Shown here: in pieces, positions 9,247 to 17,686 of the stretch
How the letters are laid out: each line of letters starts with the position of its first letter
Position numbering within the stretch: position 1 is the first letter of the stretch
Origin: Methanoregula sp. UBA64
Lineage (GTDB): Archaea; Halobacteriota; Methanomicrobia; Methanomicrobiales; Methanospirillaceae
Direction: 5' to 3'
Assembly (NCBI RefSeq): GCF_002502735.1
Contig: NZ_DAQC01000006.1
Span: forward strand, 124,001 to 188,000
DNA length: 64,000 nucleotides
Notes under the pieces: model-generated
Database searches by the model: none
Told to the model about the DNA's origin: nothing
The model's input: the letters and a program-made list of their open reading frames with translations, nothing else
Translations under genes and position numbers: made by a program

Positions 9247-9633
9247 TTAGGATTTTCCCAATCCCCCCTTCCTCTTCCGTATCGGACACCCCGGCAAATC
9301 CTGTGCCCCCCGTTCCGACACCCAGACAAGGAGCGGGATCAGGTGTTCCCGCAGTTCGGTCCCGTCTTTGGTGAGCAGGTACCGGGTCGTGGGCGGCGAG
9401 GTCGGCAGGATCTTCTTTTCCACAAGACCGATCCGTTCGAGATTCTTGAGCGTGTCCGAGAGGGTCTTCGGGCTGATTGCCCCGAGTTCGTTTTTTAATT
9501 CATTGAATCCTTTCGAACCCTCGTTCCCGAGAATGGCGATGATCAAAAGCGCCCACTTCTTTGCCACCACATCGAGCAGCCCGAAGAGCGGGCACAGACA
9601 GATCTCTTCATCCGGCGCTGGCGGTTTCTTCAC
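9247..9633 (-). CDS. HxlR-family winged-helix transcriptional regulator
   Basis: 128-residue HxlR (DUF24) protein. The N-terminal CLCPLFGLLDVVAKKW is the family signature with paired Cys, followed by a winged helix (FNELKNEL, SPKTLSDTLKNLERIGLV) and the wing TRYLLTKDG. Members sense thiol, redox or small-molecule stress and often repress a neighbouring gene. The GTG start at 9633 is preceded by AGGAAGAGGT on the minus strand. It is divergent from the CDF metal exporter gene, which makes that gene the likely target. The C-terminus (GCPIRKRKGG) contains one further Cys. Confidence 0.9.
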   Translation of the reverse strand: MKKPPAPDEEICLCPLFGLLDVVAKKWALLIIAILGNEGSKGFNELKNELGAISPKTLSDTLKNLERIGLVEKKILPTSPPTTRYLLTKDGTELREHLIPLLVWVSERGAQDLPGCPIRKRKGGLGKS

Positions 9634-9731
9634 GGATACTACCTCTTCCTGCTGAAACTTTTCTGGTTATTACCTATAAAAAAAATACTACCTGTACAGA
9701 AAATACCGGATACGCTTCCGGCAGGATCCCC
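9634..9731. promoter_or_regulatory. Shared hxlR-like / cation exporter promoter with repeated ACCT motifs
   Basis: Divergent promoter of 98 bp. TATAAAAAAA at 9675-9684 is a good TATA box for the rightward exporter gene, giving a leader of roughly 25-30 bases. Three related 9-mers lie around it: ATACTACCT (9636-9644), TTATTACCT (9667-9675) and ATACTACCT (9685-9693). The first also forms the complement of the regulator's ribosome-binding site. The copies flanking the TATA box are plausible HxlR operator half-sites. Confidence 0.5.
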
Positions 9732-10640
9732 ATGGACACCCACGACCACTCCCGCGATCATGCAGATGATCACGCACACAAAAAACCGCTGAAACTTGCG
9801 ATCGCACTTACGGCCACCATTTTCGTGGCTGAAATGATCGGCGGACTCATCTCCGGCTCGCTCTCGCTTCTTGGCGATGCCGCCCATATGCTCCAGGACA
9901 CGGTTGCGCTCTTCCTCTCGCTTGGCGCCATGATCGTTGCCGAACGGCTCCCGACTCCCACAAAAACCTTCGGCTACCACCGGGTCGAGATCGCGGCCGC
10001 GGTCATAAACGGCCTGCTCCTCATTGGCGTGAGCGGCATCATCATTTACGAAGCAATCGACCGGTTCGCGCACCCGCAGGCAATCAACAGCAGCGTCATG
10101 CTCGCTGTCGCAACAGTCGGGCTTCTTGCCAACCTCGCCTCCGCGTACTTCCTGCACGGGAGCCATGACCTCAATGTAAAGAGTGCGTTCCTGCACGTAC
10201 TTGGCGACACGCTCTCATCGGTTGCCGTGATCGTTGCCGGCATCTGGATCATGCTCACCGGCCAGACCGTTGTCGACCCGGTGCTCGGGATCGTTATCGC
10301 GATCGTGATCCTCGTCTCGTCATTCTCGATTCTCCGCGACGCATTCCGGATCCTTCTCCAGTTCGCGCCAAAGGATGTGGCGGTCGCCGATGTGATCGCG
10401 GCAATGGAATCCGTGCCCGGCGTCTCCGGGGTACATAACGTCCATCTCTGGACGCTCTGCTCGAACATCAACGTGCTCGATGCCCACGTGTACTGCTGCG
10501 AGAGCAACCCGGAGGTCCAGGAAACGATCAAGGCAGAGATCCGGCACCGGCTCGAAGCGTTCCGGATCGGGCACTCGACGCTCGAGTTCGAATGCCGGGA
10601 GTGCAGCGATGCCCGGGTCTTCCGGGAGCTTAAGGACTAA
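9732..10640 (+). CDS. Cation diffusion facilitator (CDF) metal exporter
   Basis: 302-residue CDF transporter, exporting Zn2+ or a similar divalent metal in exchange for protons across the cytoplasmic membrane. The N-terminus is His/Asp-rich (MDTHDHSRDHADDHAH), then come six hydrophobic segments, the metal-site motif DAAHMLQD in helix II with its partner HVLGD in helix V, and the cytoplasmic dimerisation domain with VHNVHLWTL. An upstream frame could be extended, but ATG at 9732 is the first codon of family-like sequence. The C-terminal ECRECSD adds two Cys. Regulation by the divergent HxlR protein is inferred. Confidence 0.93.
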   Translation: MDTHDHSRDHADDHAHKKPLKLAIALTATIFVAEMIGGLISGSLSLLGDAAHMLQDTVALFLSLGAMIVAERLPTPTKTFGYHRVEIAAAVINGLLLIGVSGIIIYEAIDRFAHPQAINSSVMLAVATVGLLANLASAYFLHGSHDLNVKSAFLHVLGDTLSSVAVIVAGIWIMLTGQTVVDPVLGIVIAIVILVSSFSILRDAFRILLQFAPKDVAVADVIAAMESVPGVSGVHNVHLWTLCSNINVLDAHVYCCESNPEVQETIKAEIRHRLEAFRIGHSTLEFECRECSDARVFRELKD

Positions 10641-10799
10641 CATACTCCCGCATTTTTTTAAGAGGATGCAGTGCCGGAAGGTATGGCAGAAAAACCCGTC
10701 CGGACGCTTTTTTTAGAAATCCCCATAAAAAACAGCAGTGCTGTTTCTCAACCCTCTTGGGAATAATCCATTGAATTGCGTTAACCTTATCGTGGATAA

Positions 10800-10872
10800 A
10801 ATAACAATACTTTTAAAATTCGTAATAATATAAATTTCATTAGTACATCATGACGCAGCATGTGGAGATGGA
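10800..10872 (+). promoter_or_regulatory. Promoter and ribosome-binding site of the REC-PAS histidine kinase gene
   Basis: AATATAAATT at 10827-10836 is a TATA box about 40 bp ahead of the start. GGAG at 10864-10867 stands five bases before ATG at 10873. The rest of the 10641-10872 spacer is AT-rich and shows no gene. Confidence 0.5.
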
Positions 10873-12921
10873 ATGATCAGGACGCTTGTTGTCGATGATG
10901 AACCCGCTCTTCTGGAACTCAGCAAAACCTTTCTTGAAAAATCCGGTGAAATCTCTGTCGATCTTGCGGATTCTGCCCTTTCTGCCCTGGACCGCATGAA
11001 GTCGGCATCCTATGATGTGATTGTCTCCGATTATGAGATGCCGGGAATGGATGGTATTCTTTTTTTGAAAAAGCTCCGTGAGTCCGGCAGGAAAACCCCT
11101 TTTATCCTCTTTACCGGAAAAGGCCGGGAAGAGATTGTGATCGAGGCACTCAACAGCGGGGCCACGTTTTACCTCCAGAAAGGCATGGATACGAAAACCC
11201 AGTATGCGGAGCTCATCTCAAAGATACGGATCGCCGACCTGCAGTTCAGGGCAGAGAAGTCTGTTCAGGATTCCCGCCAGCAGATGGAGACAATTCTCAG
11301 TTTTTTACCGGATCCCACCCTTGCTATCGATAATTCCGGGAATCTCATCCTCTGGAACCATGCCGCCCGGGAGCTTACCGGTATTGCGGCAGCGGATATG
11401 CTGGGAAAAGGGGGATATATCTATGCAGTTCCATTTTACGGGAAACCCCGGCCCCTGCTGGTGGACCTGATCCTGCATCCGGACGAACAATCTCTCACCA
11501 GGTATACGGTTCTGGAGAATTCCGCGACCTGCCTTATGGCGGAATGCGGTGTGGATCTGCCGGATGGCAGACACCGTGTTTTCTGGGGGAAGGCGACACC
11601 CTTGTACAATCCGGACGGGGAGATATCCGGTGCAATCGAGATCTTCCACGATATCACGGAACAGAAGAGGATCATTGACGAGCATAAATTGGCCCGTGAA
11701 TCCCTGGCCCGTAAAAATGAGGAGATTCTTTCGCATAACAAAAAACTTGCTGCCACGGAAGAAGTACTCTCCCGGACCCTGGATGAGCTCCGGCAAAGTC
11801 ACCGGCTAATTCAGGAGAGCGAGCAGAAATACCGGATCCTCGTCGATACCTTACCGGACGCGCTTCTCATCCATGATGGAGAGAAGATTGTCTACGGTAA
11901 TCCCGCAGCATGTGCCATGTTTGGGGTGGACCAGCACTCCCTTGTCCGGATTCCCCTTGCAAGTCTCCTGGGAAACGGCGCCGGGAAAACTATTGCCGCA
12001 TTGTCCGGGGCGGCAGCCGGAGGAGCGAGCCCGGCCCTGCCTCTTGAATTTTCCGTAAAAAAACCGGGTGGAGAGACCGTTTGGCTGGAGACAACGGTAT
12101 CCTCCCTCGGCAATGACCGACAGGCACGCGTACAGCTCTTTTTCCATGATATCACCAAGAGGAAACTCTCTGAAGATCATGCTGCCAGTAAGCACAATGA
12201 AGCGGAGCGGTATGCCCATGCACTGGACCGGGCCAACAAGAACCTCAACCTCCTGTACTCCATTACCCGGCACGATATCCTCAACCAGCTCACGGTTCTC
12301 ACCGGTTTTATGGAACTCTCTGAAGCAGGAATTACCGATCCCGTGCTGAAGGAGTATTTTAAAAAACAGAAATGTGCAGCCCAGGCAATCTACCGGAGCA
12401 TTCTTTTTACCCGTGATTACCAGGCACTGGGTATCCATGAACCGGTATGGCAGAACCTCCAGGATCTTATCTGTTGTGTAACCGCACAGGCCACCGCCCC
12501 GGGCATCCGGTTTACCATTGCCGCTGAAGGTCTGGAGGTATATGCAGACCCGCTCTTTGAGAAGACCTTCTACAATCTTATCGATAATTCCCTGCGTCAT
12601 GGCCATCAGGTCAGTGCGATCACGATCTCCGCCCGAAAGGACGATTCCGGGGTAACCCTTGTCTATGAAGATAATGGTGCAGGAGTCCCCCGGGACGAGA
12701 AGGCCCGGATATTCGAACGCGGGTACGGGAAAAATACCGGGCTCGGTCTGTACCTTGTACAGGAAATCCTGGCCCTTACTGATATCTCAATTAAGGAGAC
12801 CGGCGAGCCGGGGCATGGTGCGCGATTCGAGATGCAGATCCCGGAGCGATCGTACCGGCTCACGACCGTACCGGCCCGGAAAAGCTCTGCCGGTGAATCC
12901 TCGCCACTGTTGCCGCCATGA
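10873..12921 (+). CDS. Hybrid sensor histidine kinase: REC-PAS-PAS-kinase
   Basis: 682-residue soluble signalling protein. Residues 1-120 are a receiver with intact acidic pocket (VDDE), phospho-acceptor Asp53 in VSDYEMPGMDG and the conserved Lys in FTGKG. Two PAS domains follow (about 128-255 and 320-435), then a short coiled coil. The phospho-accepting His467 sits in SITRHDILNQL, and a GHKL ATPase follows (NSLRHG, DNGAGVP, GLGLYL). It has no membrane segment. This N-terminal-receiver architecture is common in Methanomicrobiales. No separate response regulator is adjacent, so the partner is unknown. The same kinase core recurs in the protein at 57617. Confidence 0.92.
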   Translation: MIRTLVVDDEPALLELSKTFLEKSGEISVDLADSALSALDRMKSASYDVIVSDYEMPGMDGILFLKKLRESGRKTPFILFTGKGREEIVIEALNSGATFYLQKGMDTKTQYAELISKIRIADLQFRAEKSVQDSRQQMETILSFLPDPTLAIDNSGNLILWNHAARELTGIAAADMLGKGGYIYAVPFYGKPRPLLVDLILHPDEQSLTRYTVLENSATCLMAECGVDLPDGRHRVFWGKATPLYNPDGEISGAIEIFHDITEQKRIIDEHKLARESLARKNEEILSHNKKLAATEEVLSRTLDELRQSHRLIQESEQKYRILVDTLPDALLIHDGEKIVYGNPAACAMFGVDQHSLVRIPLASLLGNGAGKTIAALSGAAAGGASPALPLEFSVKKPGGETVWLETTVSSLGNDRQARVQLFFHDITKRKLSEDHAASKHNEAERYAHALDRANKNLNLLYSITRHDILNQLTVLTGFMELSEAGITDPVLKEYFKKQKCAAQAIYRSILFTRDYQALGIHEPVWQNLQDLICCVTAQATAPGIRFTIAAEGLEVYADPLFEKTFYNLIDNSLRHGHQVSAITISARKDDSGVTLVYEDNGAGVPRDEKARIFERGYGKNTGLGLYLVQEILALTDISIKETGEPGHGARFEMQIPERSYRLTTVPARKSSAGESSPLLPP

Positions 12922-13375
12922 GGGCCGCTCTTTGTCAGCCGTTGTCCGGTCGTTTCCCGGTTTTTTACCGGGATCAAAATGCATACCTTGTGAGCCGTCC
13001 CCGGGAAGGTTTCCCGTGGAGGGATTCCGGGATAACCGGAAGTGGATCTTTTTTTAAGATGCCGGGCGCTGTACTCCCTTTGCACTCTGCCGGAACAGGC
13101 TGACGGAACGACAGAACGTCCGTCTTTTTGGAGGGCTCCTCTGCCGCAAGTCTGTCAAAAAATGAAAATTTTACTTACCTTTTGCTACAAAAATGAAAAT
13201 ATTTATCACACCGGGGAACCCATGTGATCTCCGGGGATGACCCGGTCCTCATGCGGGATTCTCCTCACACTTCGACAAAAAAAGCAGATATTGCACGTCC
13301 GTTCCTGAATGCTGCCCGCCCGGGATAAGTTGGGGAACCGTCCCGGGTATGGCAAAAAAAGGAGGGAAAAACGGT
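12922..13375. other. Intergenic region with terminator and AT-rich promoter
   Basis: About 450 bp without a convincing gene. It holds a probable terminator at 13102-13129 and an AT-rich block at 13150-13210 that carries two near-identical 13-14-mers (CAAAAAATGAAAAT at 13156-13169 and CAAAAATGAAAAT at 13188-13200) and a TATA-like AATATTTATC. A 34-codon frame from GTG 13223 to TAA 13326 lies between this promoter and the gene at 13376; I cannot tell whether it is translated. Confidence 0.5.
13102..13129 (+). terminator. Hairpin plus T-run after the histidine kinase gene
   Basis: GACGGAACG (13102-13110) pairs with CGTCCGTC (13117-13124), leaving one bulged A, and five T follow. It is a plausible terminator for transcription from 10873, or a T-tract-dependent archaeal stop. 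Confidence 0.45.
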
Positions 13376-13717
13376 ATGAAACAGACTTTGTATGACGGCA
13401 GCCGCAAAACGACCGTGAACACCCGGTACGACACATGCCTGTACCGGGCGCCGCGTTTTGCAGACCCGGCCCGGGGGTCAAAAGAGGTTGGAAAAGACCT
13501 GTACATGCACACGCAGACCGGGGAGGATAAACGAATTGTCTATTACCTCCATCTCCGGTCGAACAACCGCTCGATCCGTGACAAGATCCTGCCGGTCTCG
13601 TCTCCGGTTGCGGACCGGTTCTTACAGGTCCGCGGCCTTACCTGCGATCTCTTCCCGAAAAACGATGCCGCGGCCCGGCTCTATGCCTGGGGCTACGGGA
13701 TTGCAGAAGAGTTCTGA
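13376..13717 (+). CDS. Small unrecognised basic protein
   Basis: 113 residues, not recognised. The sequence is charged and basic at the N-terminus (MKQTLYDGSRKTTVNTRYD), has no signal peptide or membrane segment and ends in LYAWGYGIAEEF. Codon choice and GC content match neighbouring genes, which supports a real gene. ATG at 13376 is chosen because GGAGG lies at 13361-13365; an in-frame ATG at 13349 (MAKKGGKNG) would put that site inside the gene. It follows an AT-rich promoter carrying a duplicated motif and appears monocistronic. Confidence 0.6.
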   Translation: MKQTLYDGSRKTTVNTRYDTCLYRAPRFADPARGSKEVGKDLYMHTQTGEDKRIVYYLHLRSNNRSIRDKILPVSSPVADRFLQVRGLTCDLFPKNDAAARLYAWGYGIAEEF

Positions 13718-13807
13718 TACCGACGGAACCCATAATCCGTTTTTTCGCACCCGCCTTCCGGAATAATCCCGGAGCGGCGCATCGTACTGAAGAAAAAAAA
13801 GAGGAAT

Positions 13808-14332
13808 TTATGCGGTCACGTTCGCGGCCTTGCAGCCTTCGCCGCGGAAGAGCGCCCACTCCTCGCAGGTGGTGCCGTTCGTGAACGTGCACATGCCGTA
13901 CTGGCCGGCCGCGCTGTCCTTGATATCAACCTTGCCGCCGATATTCACGCAGTTGACGGAGGCAGGGTTTGCAATCCCGGTCTGGTTGGACGCGGGTGCT
14001 GCCGGTGTCTGGTTTACTGACGGGCCGGCCTGGCATCCCTCGCCGCGGAAGAGCGCCCATTCCTCGCAGGTGGTGCCGTTCTTAAAGGAGCACATGCCGT
14101 ACTGGCTGCCGTCAGCACTGGTCTTGATCTCGGTGGTCCCGCCGATGTTGCCGCAGTTGACCGATGCCGGGTTTGCCATGCCGGCCTGACCTGCCAATGT
14201 GGTAGCCGGGGCGGCTGGTGTAGCTGTCGTTGTTGGTACAGTTGTGGGTGCCTGCTGGGTACAGCCGGCAATAACCAGGCCGGCCCCGAGGCAGATGCAC
14301 AGAACAAGAATCACAGAAAGTTTCGAAACCAT
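13808..14332 (-). CDS. Lipoprotein with two DUF333 domains
   Basis: 174 residues. A signal peptide with lipobox VIAGC puts the lipidated Cys at 24, followed by a Thr/Ala/Pro-rich tether and two copies of the DUF333 (putative hemolysin-like, PF03891) domain at about 48-99 and 115-168. Each copy carries NPASVNC and the block NGTTCEEWALFRGEGC, with four Cys probably forming disulphides. The two copies are almost identical at DNA level over 13838-13905 and 14039-14105, so the duplication is recent or homogenised. It should sit on the outer face of the membrane. The function of DUF333 is not known. Confidence 0.85.
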   Translation of the reverse strand: MVSKLSVILVLCICLGAGLVIAGCTQQAPTTVPTTTATPAAPATTLAGQAGMANPASVNCGNIGGTTEIKTSADGSQYGMCSFKNGTTCEEWALFRGEGCQAGPSVNQTPAAPASNQTGIANPASVNCVNIGGKVDIKDSAAGQYGMCTFTNGTTCEEWALFRGEGCKAANVTA

Positions 14333-14398
14333 AATTATGACCGGATAGGTTTTATCCGGCCATAATTAAAATAAGATCGGAGTAGTGTGGGGTTTTAA

Positions 14399-15196
14399 TC
14401 AGATCCCGGTTGCCGTTTTCATTTCTGCCACGTACGCCCGGAGCTCGTTTTCCATTGCGGCCGGGTCGCGAAGATTCTTCTCCACGATGCTGACAATCGC
14501 GCTTCCCACGATCACGCCGTCCGCCCCGGCATCCCGGCAGGTTTTTGCGTGACCGGGCGTCGAGATTCCAAAGCCAATCGCAAGCGGGAGCTTCGTGTGC
14601 GGGCGGACCCGGCGGAGCAGCGCGAGCGCCTCGGGCGCAACCTCCTTTCGCGCCCCGGTGACCCCGAGCACCGCAACAAGGTACAGGTACCCGCGGGCGT
14701 GGCGAACGATACTGTCCATGCGTTCCGGCGAAGTTGTCTGCGTGACAAGAAAGATCGGATCGATCCCGTACTTCTGTGCGACCGCGACGACCTCTCCGGA
14801 TTCCTCGACCGGCATATCTGCGACCAGGATCCCGTCGACCCCGGCCTCGTGTGCCTCGCGGTAGAAGGTGTCGATTCCCCGGCGGTAGATCGTGTTGTAG
14901 TACGTGAGGAAGACGATCGGGACCTGTGAGTACGCCCGGACCTCCCGGACGATTTCAAAGATCGTGTCGGGCGTGGTGCCGGCCGCGAGCGCCCGGTCGT
15001 CCGCCCGCTGGATGGTCGGGCCGTCCGCCACCGGGTCCGAGAACGGCACGCCGAATTCGAGAATGTCCGTCCCGCCATCGACGAGCGCCTTTGCGATCCG
15101 GACCGAGGTCTCTTTGTCCGGGTCGCCGGCAACCGTAAACCCGATGAACGCTGTTTTGCCTTTTTTCTCAAACACCGATTCAATGCGTCCCATCAT
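14399..15196 (-). CDS. trpA: Tryptophan synthase alpha subunit
   Basis: 265-residue TIM barrel that cleaves indole-3-glycerol phosphate to indole and glyceraldehyde 3-phosphate and channels indole to TrpB. Visible features are the N-terminal GFTVAGDPD, the catalytic-Glu region DILEFGVPFSDPVADGP, the catalytic-Asp region GVDGILVADMP and the phosphate-binding glycines near the C-terminus (GADGVIVGSAIV). Length is normal. It is the last gene of the trp operon; its ATG overlaps the trpB stop as ATGA. Confidence 0.96.
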   Translation of the reverse strand: MMGRIESVFEKKGKTAFIGFTVAGDPDKETSVRIAKALVDGGTDILEFGVPFSDPVADGPTIQRADDRALAAGTTPDTIFEIVREVRAYSQVPIVFLTYYNTIYRRGIDTFYREAHEAGVDGILVADMPVEESGEVVAVAQKYGIDPIFLVTQTTSPERMDSIVRHARGYLYLVAVLGVTGARKEVAPEALALLRRVRPHTKLPLAIGFGISTPGHAKTCRDAGADGVIVGSAIVSIVEKNLRDPAAMENELRAYVAEMKTATGI

Positions 15197-16365
15197 GCCG
15201 CCTCCGTGACCGGTGCGATCCCGGCAACATCCTTGTCGCCCCGTCCCGAGAGGTTGATGATGACAATCTCCCCTTTGTCGAACCGGTCCCGGTTTTTGAG
15301 CACGTACGCAACCGCGTGCGAGGATTCGAGCGCCGGGATGATCCCTTCCGTTCGCGAGAGGTACCGGAATGCTGTGAGCACGTCCGGATCTTTTACCGCG
15401 TGGTACGCTACCCGGTGCGAATCCCTGAGCATCGCATGTTCGGGGCCGACACCCGGGTAATCGAGCCCGGCCGCAACGCTGTGCGTGGGGAGCACCTGGC
15501 CGTTTTCATCCTGCAACAGGTACGAGAGCGTGCCGTGCAGCACGCCCGGGTCCCCGGCGCAGAGCGTTGCCGAATGATCCGGGGTATCGAGGCCCTTTCC
15601 CGCTGCCTCGACACCGATCAGCTCCACATCATCGGCAAGGAACGGGTGGAAGATCCCGATCGCGTTCGAGCCGCCGCCCACGCAGGCAACAACCGCGTCC
15701 GGTATCTTTCCTTCTTTCCTCATGATCTGTTCGCGGGCCTCGCGCCCGATCACGGACTGGAAATCTCGGACAATTGTCGGGAACGGGTGCGGGCCGACCA
15801 CCGATCCGATCAGGTAGTGCGTGTCGTTCACGTTTGCGACCCAGTCGCGGAGCGCCTCGTTTGTGGCGTCCTTGAGGGTCTTTGTCCCGCAGGTCACCGG
15901 GTGGACGGTTGCGCCCATCAGTTCCATGCGGAAGACATTGAGGGCCTGGCGTTTCGTGTCCACCTCGCCCATGAAGACCTCGACCTCAAAGCCGAGCGCC
16001 GCCCCGGCGATCGCGGTCGCGACCCCGTGCTGGCCGGCGCCGGTCTCGGCGATCAGCCGTTTCTTTCCCATCCGTTTTGCAAGAAGCGCCTGCCCGAGCG
16101 TGTTGTTGAGCTTGTGCGAGCCGCCGTGCACGAGATCCTCGCGCTTCAGGTATACTTTGAAGCCGAGGTCACGCGACATATTCTCGCAGAACGTGAGCGG
16201 CGTGGGCCGGCCCGCGTATTCCGACTGGTACGCTGCAAGCTCGTCGGTGAATTTTTTGTCGTGCGTTGCCTCGTTGTACGCTCCTTCGAGTTCGATCAAT
16301 GCGTTCATCAGGGTTTCCGGGACATACTGCCCGCCGTACTTCCCGAATCGTCCTGTTCCTGTCAT
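15193..16365 (-). CDS. trpB: Tryptophan synthase beta subunit
   Basis: 390-residue PLP enzyme condensing indole with L-serine to tryptophan. The PLP Lys is in the motif around GGSHKLNN, the phosphate-binding loop is GGGSNAIG and the Glu-containing loop is ETGAGQHG. The N-terminus RFGKYGGQYVPETLM is typical of TrpB1, the form that partners TrpA, rather than the longer TrpB2. It overlaps trpF upstream and trpA downstream by ATGA, so the genes are translationally coupled. Confidence 0.97.
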   Translation of the reverse strand: MTGTGRFGKYGGQYVPETLMNALIELEGAYNEATHDKKFTDELAAYQSEYAGRPTPLTFCENMSRDLGFKVYLKREDLVHGGSHKLNNTLGQALLAKRMGKKRLIAETGAGQHGVATAIAGAALGFEVEVFMGEVDTKRQALNVFRMELMGATVHPVTCGTKTLKDATNEALRDWVANVNDTHYLIGSVVGPHPFPTIVRDFQSVIGREAREQIMRKEGKIPDAVVACVGGGSNAIGIFHPFLADDVELIGVEAAGKGLDTPDHSATLCAGDPGVLHGTLSYLLQDENGQVLPTHSVAAGLDYPGVGPEHAMLRDSHRVAYHAVKDPDVLTAFRYLSRTEGIIPALESSHAVAYVLKNRDRFDKGEIVIINLSGRGDKDVAGIAPVTEAA

Positions 16366-16940
16366 AATGCCTCCCGTGCGGCACGAATAAACGCCGCGAT
16401 TTTTGTATGGTCTTTTATTCCCGGTTCCGTCTCTACGCCGCTTGCCACATCGACGGCCCAGGGCCGGATCTCCCGGATCGCCGCCCCGACATTTTCGGGT
16501 GTGAGCCCGCCGGCAAGGATCACCGGCACCGTTGCGGTTTTCATCACGGTTTTTGCAAAGTCCCGGTCGAATGTTTTTCCCGCTCCCATGCTCTCGTCCA
16601 CGATCACCGCATCGCAGTCAGCGGGCACGGCATCCCCGCGCCCGATCACGCGGAGCACCCGCACGCCCGGGTTTTTTCCAAAAACAAACGGGTGCGAGAT
16701 CTGGATAGCGTCCGGCCCGAGCGCGAGAATCTTTTCGAGATCGGATTCGGATTCCGTGTGCGTGACAACGACCCGGGTAACAAACGGCCCGAGCGCGTGA
16801 AAAATTTCCCGGGCTTTCGCATCCGGGACCGAGCGCCGCGAAGTAGGCGAGTACATCACGACACCTATCGCATCGGCCCCGGCCTTTTCCGCGAAGAGTG
16901 CATCCTCAACTCTCGTTATCCCGCAGATCTTTACGCGCAC
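16362..16940 (-). CDS. trpF: Phosphoribosylanthranilate isomerase
   Basis: 192-residue TIM barrel catalysing the Amadori rearrangement of N-(5-phosphoribosyl)anthranilate to CdRP. The N-terminal VKICGIT holds the catalytic Cys; the phosphate site is near the C-terminus in LAGGLTPENVG and VDVASGVE. It begins 10 bases inside the end of trpC and its stop overlaps the trpB start. It is slightly shorter than most bacterial TrpF (about 200). Confidence 0.95.
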   Translation of the reverse strand: MRVKICGITRVEDALFAEKAGADAIGVVMYSPTSRRSVPDAKAREIFHALGPFVTRVVVTHTESESDLEKILALGPDAIQISHPFVFGKNPGVRVLRVIGRGDAVPADCDAVIVDESMGAGKTFDRDFAKTVMKTATVPVILAGGLTPENVGAAIREIRPWAVDVASGVETEPGIKDHTKIAAFIRAAREAL

Positions 16941-17686
16941 AAAAATTCCTCCAGTTTTTTGTCCGGCCGTTTGTCGGCCATGATCGACGATCCGATCAAA
17001 AAGGCATCGCAGTAGGGCCGGAGTTCCCGGACATCGTCCGCGGACCGCATCCCGCTCTCGGAGACAACGAGCCGGCCGTTTTTCCGCACGATCTCCGAGA
17101 GTTTCCGGGTGGTGGAGCGGTCAATGGTCATGGTGGAAAGATCGCGGTTGTTGATCCCCACGAGCTGCGCCTTTGTGTCGAGCGCGAGCGCGATCTCGTC
17201 CGCGTTGTGCGTTTCCACGAGCGGTTCGAGGCCGGCAGCGTACACTGCGTCAACGAATTCCGGCAACCGGTTTTTGAGGACTGCCGCGATGAGGAGCACG
17301 GCATCTGCCCCGAGTGCCCGGGTCTCTCTTACCTGCCGCAGGTCCACGACAAAATCCTTCCGGAGCACCGGGACTTGGGCTGCGCCTTTCACTTTTGCAA
17401 TATCCGCGCCCGATCCGCCAAAGAAGTACGGCTCGGTAAGAACGGAGATCCCGACGCAGCCGCCGTCCGCAAGAACGCCAGCCATCATTCCCATGTCCAC
17501 GTTCCGGCGGATAATCCCGCCGGAGGGCGATGCGCACTTGATCTCGGCAATCACCGGGTTCTTCTGCGGCGCCGATCTGATGGCGGCTTCGAGGCTTGCG
17601 TGCCGGAACCCTTCCGGCTCCGGGAAGGTTGCGGGCAGGTTCTCCACGCGCTTTTTTGTCCGGCTGACAATCTCGTCAAGGATCAT
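16931..17686 (-). CDS. trpC: Indole-3-glycerol phosphate synthase
   Basis: 251-residue TIM barrel that closes the indole ring from CdRP with loss of CO2 and water. Catalytic motifs are VIAEIKCASPSGG (Lys), VLRKDFVVD (Lys), VETHNADE (Glu) and GINNRDL, followed by SESGMRSADD. It is monofunctional. ATG at 17686 overlaps the trpD stop as ATGA. Confidence 0.96.
   Translation of the reverse strand: MILDEIVSRTKKRVENLPATFPEPEGFRHASLEAAIRSAPQKNPVIAEIKCASPSGGIIRRNVDMGMMAGVLADGGCVGISVLTEPYFFGGSGADIAKVKGAAQVPVLRKDFVVDLRQVRETRALGADAVLLIAAVLKNRLPEFVDAVYAAGLEPLVETHNADEIALALDTKAQLVGINNRDLSTMTIDRSTTRKLSEIVRKNGRLVVSESGMRSADDVRELRPYCDAFLIGSSIMADKRPDKKLEEFLCA

Noticed and set aside
13223..13326. 34-codon frame starting at GTG between the AT-rich promoter and the small unknown gene
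   Set aside because: Too short and weakly supported; only mentioned in the gap entry.
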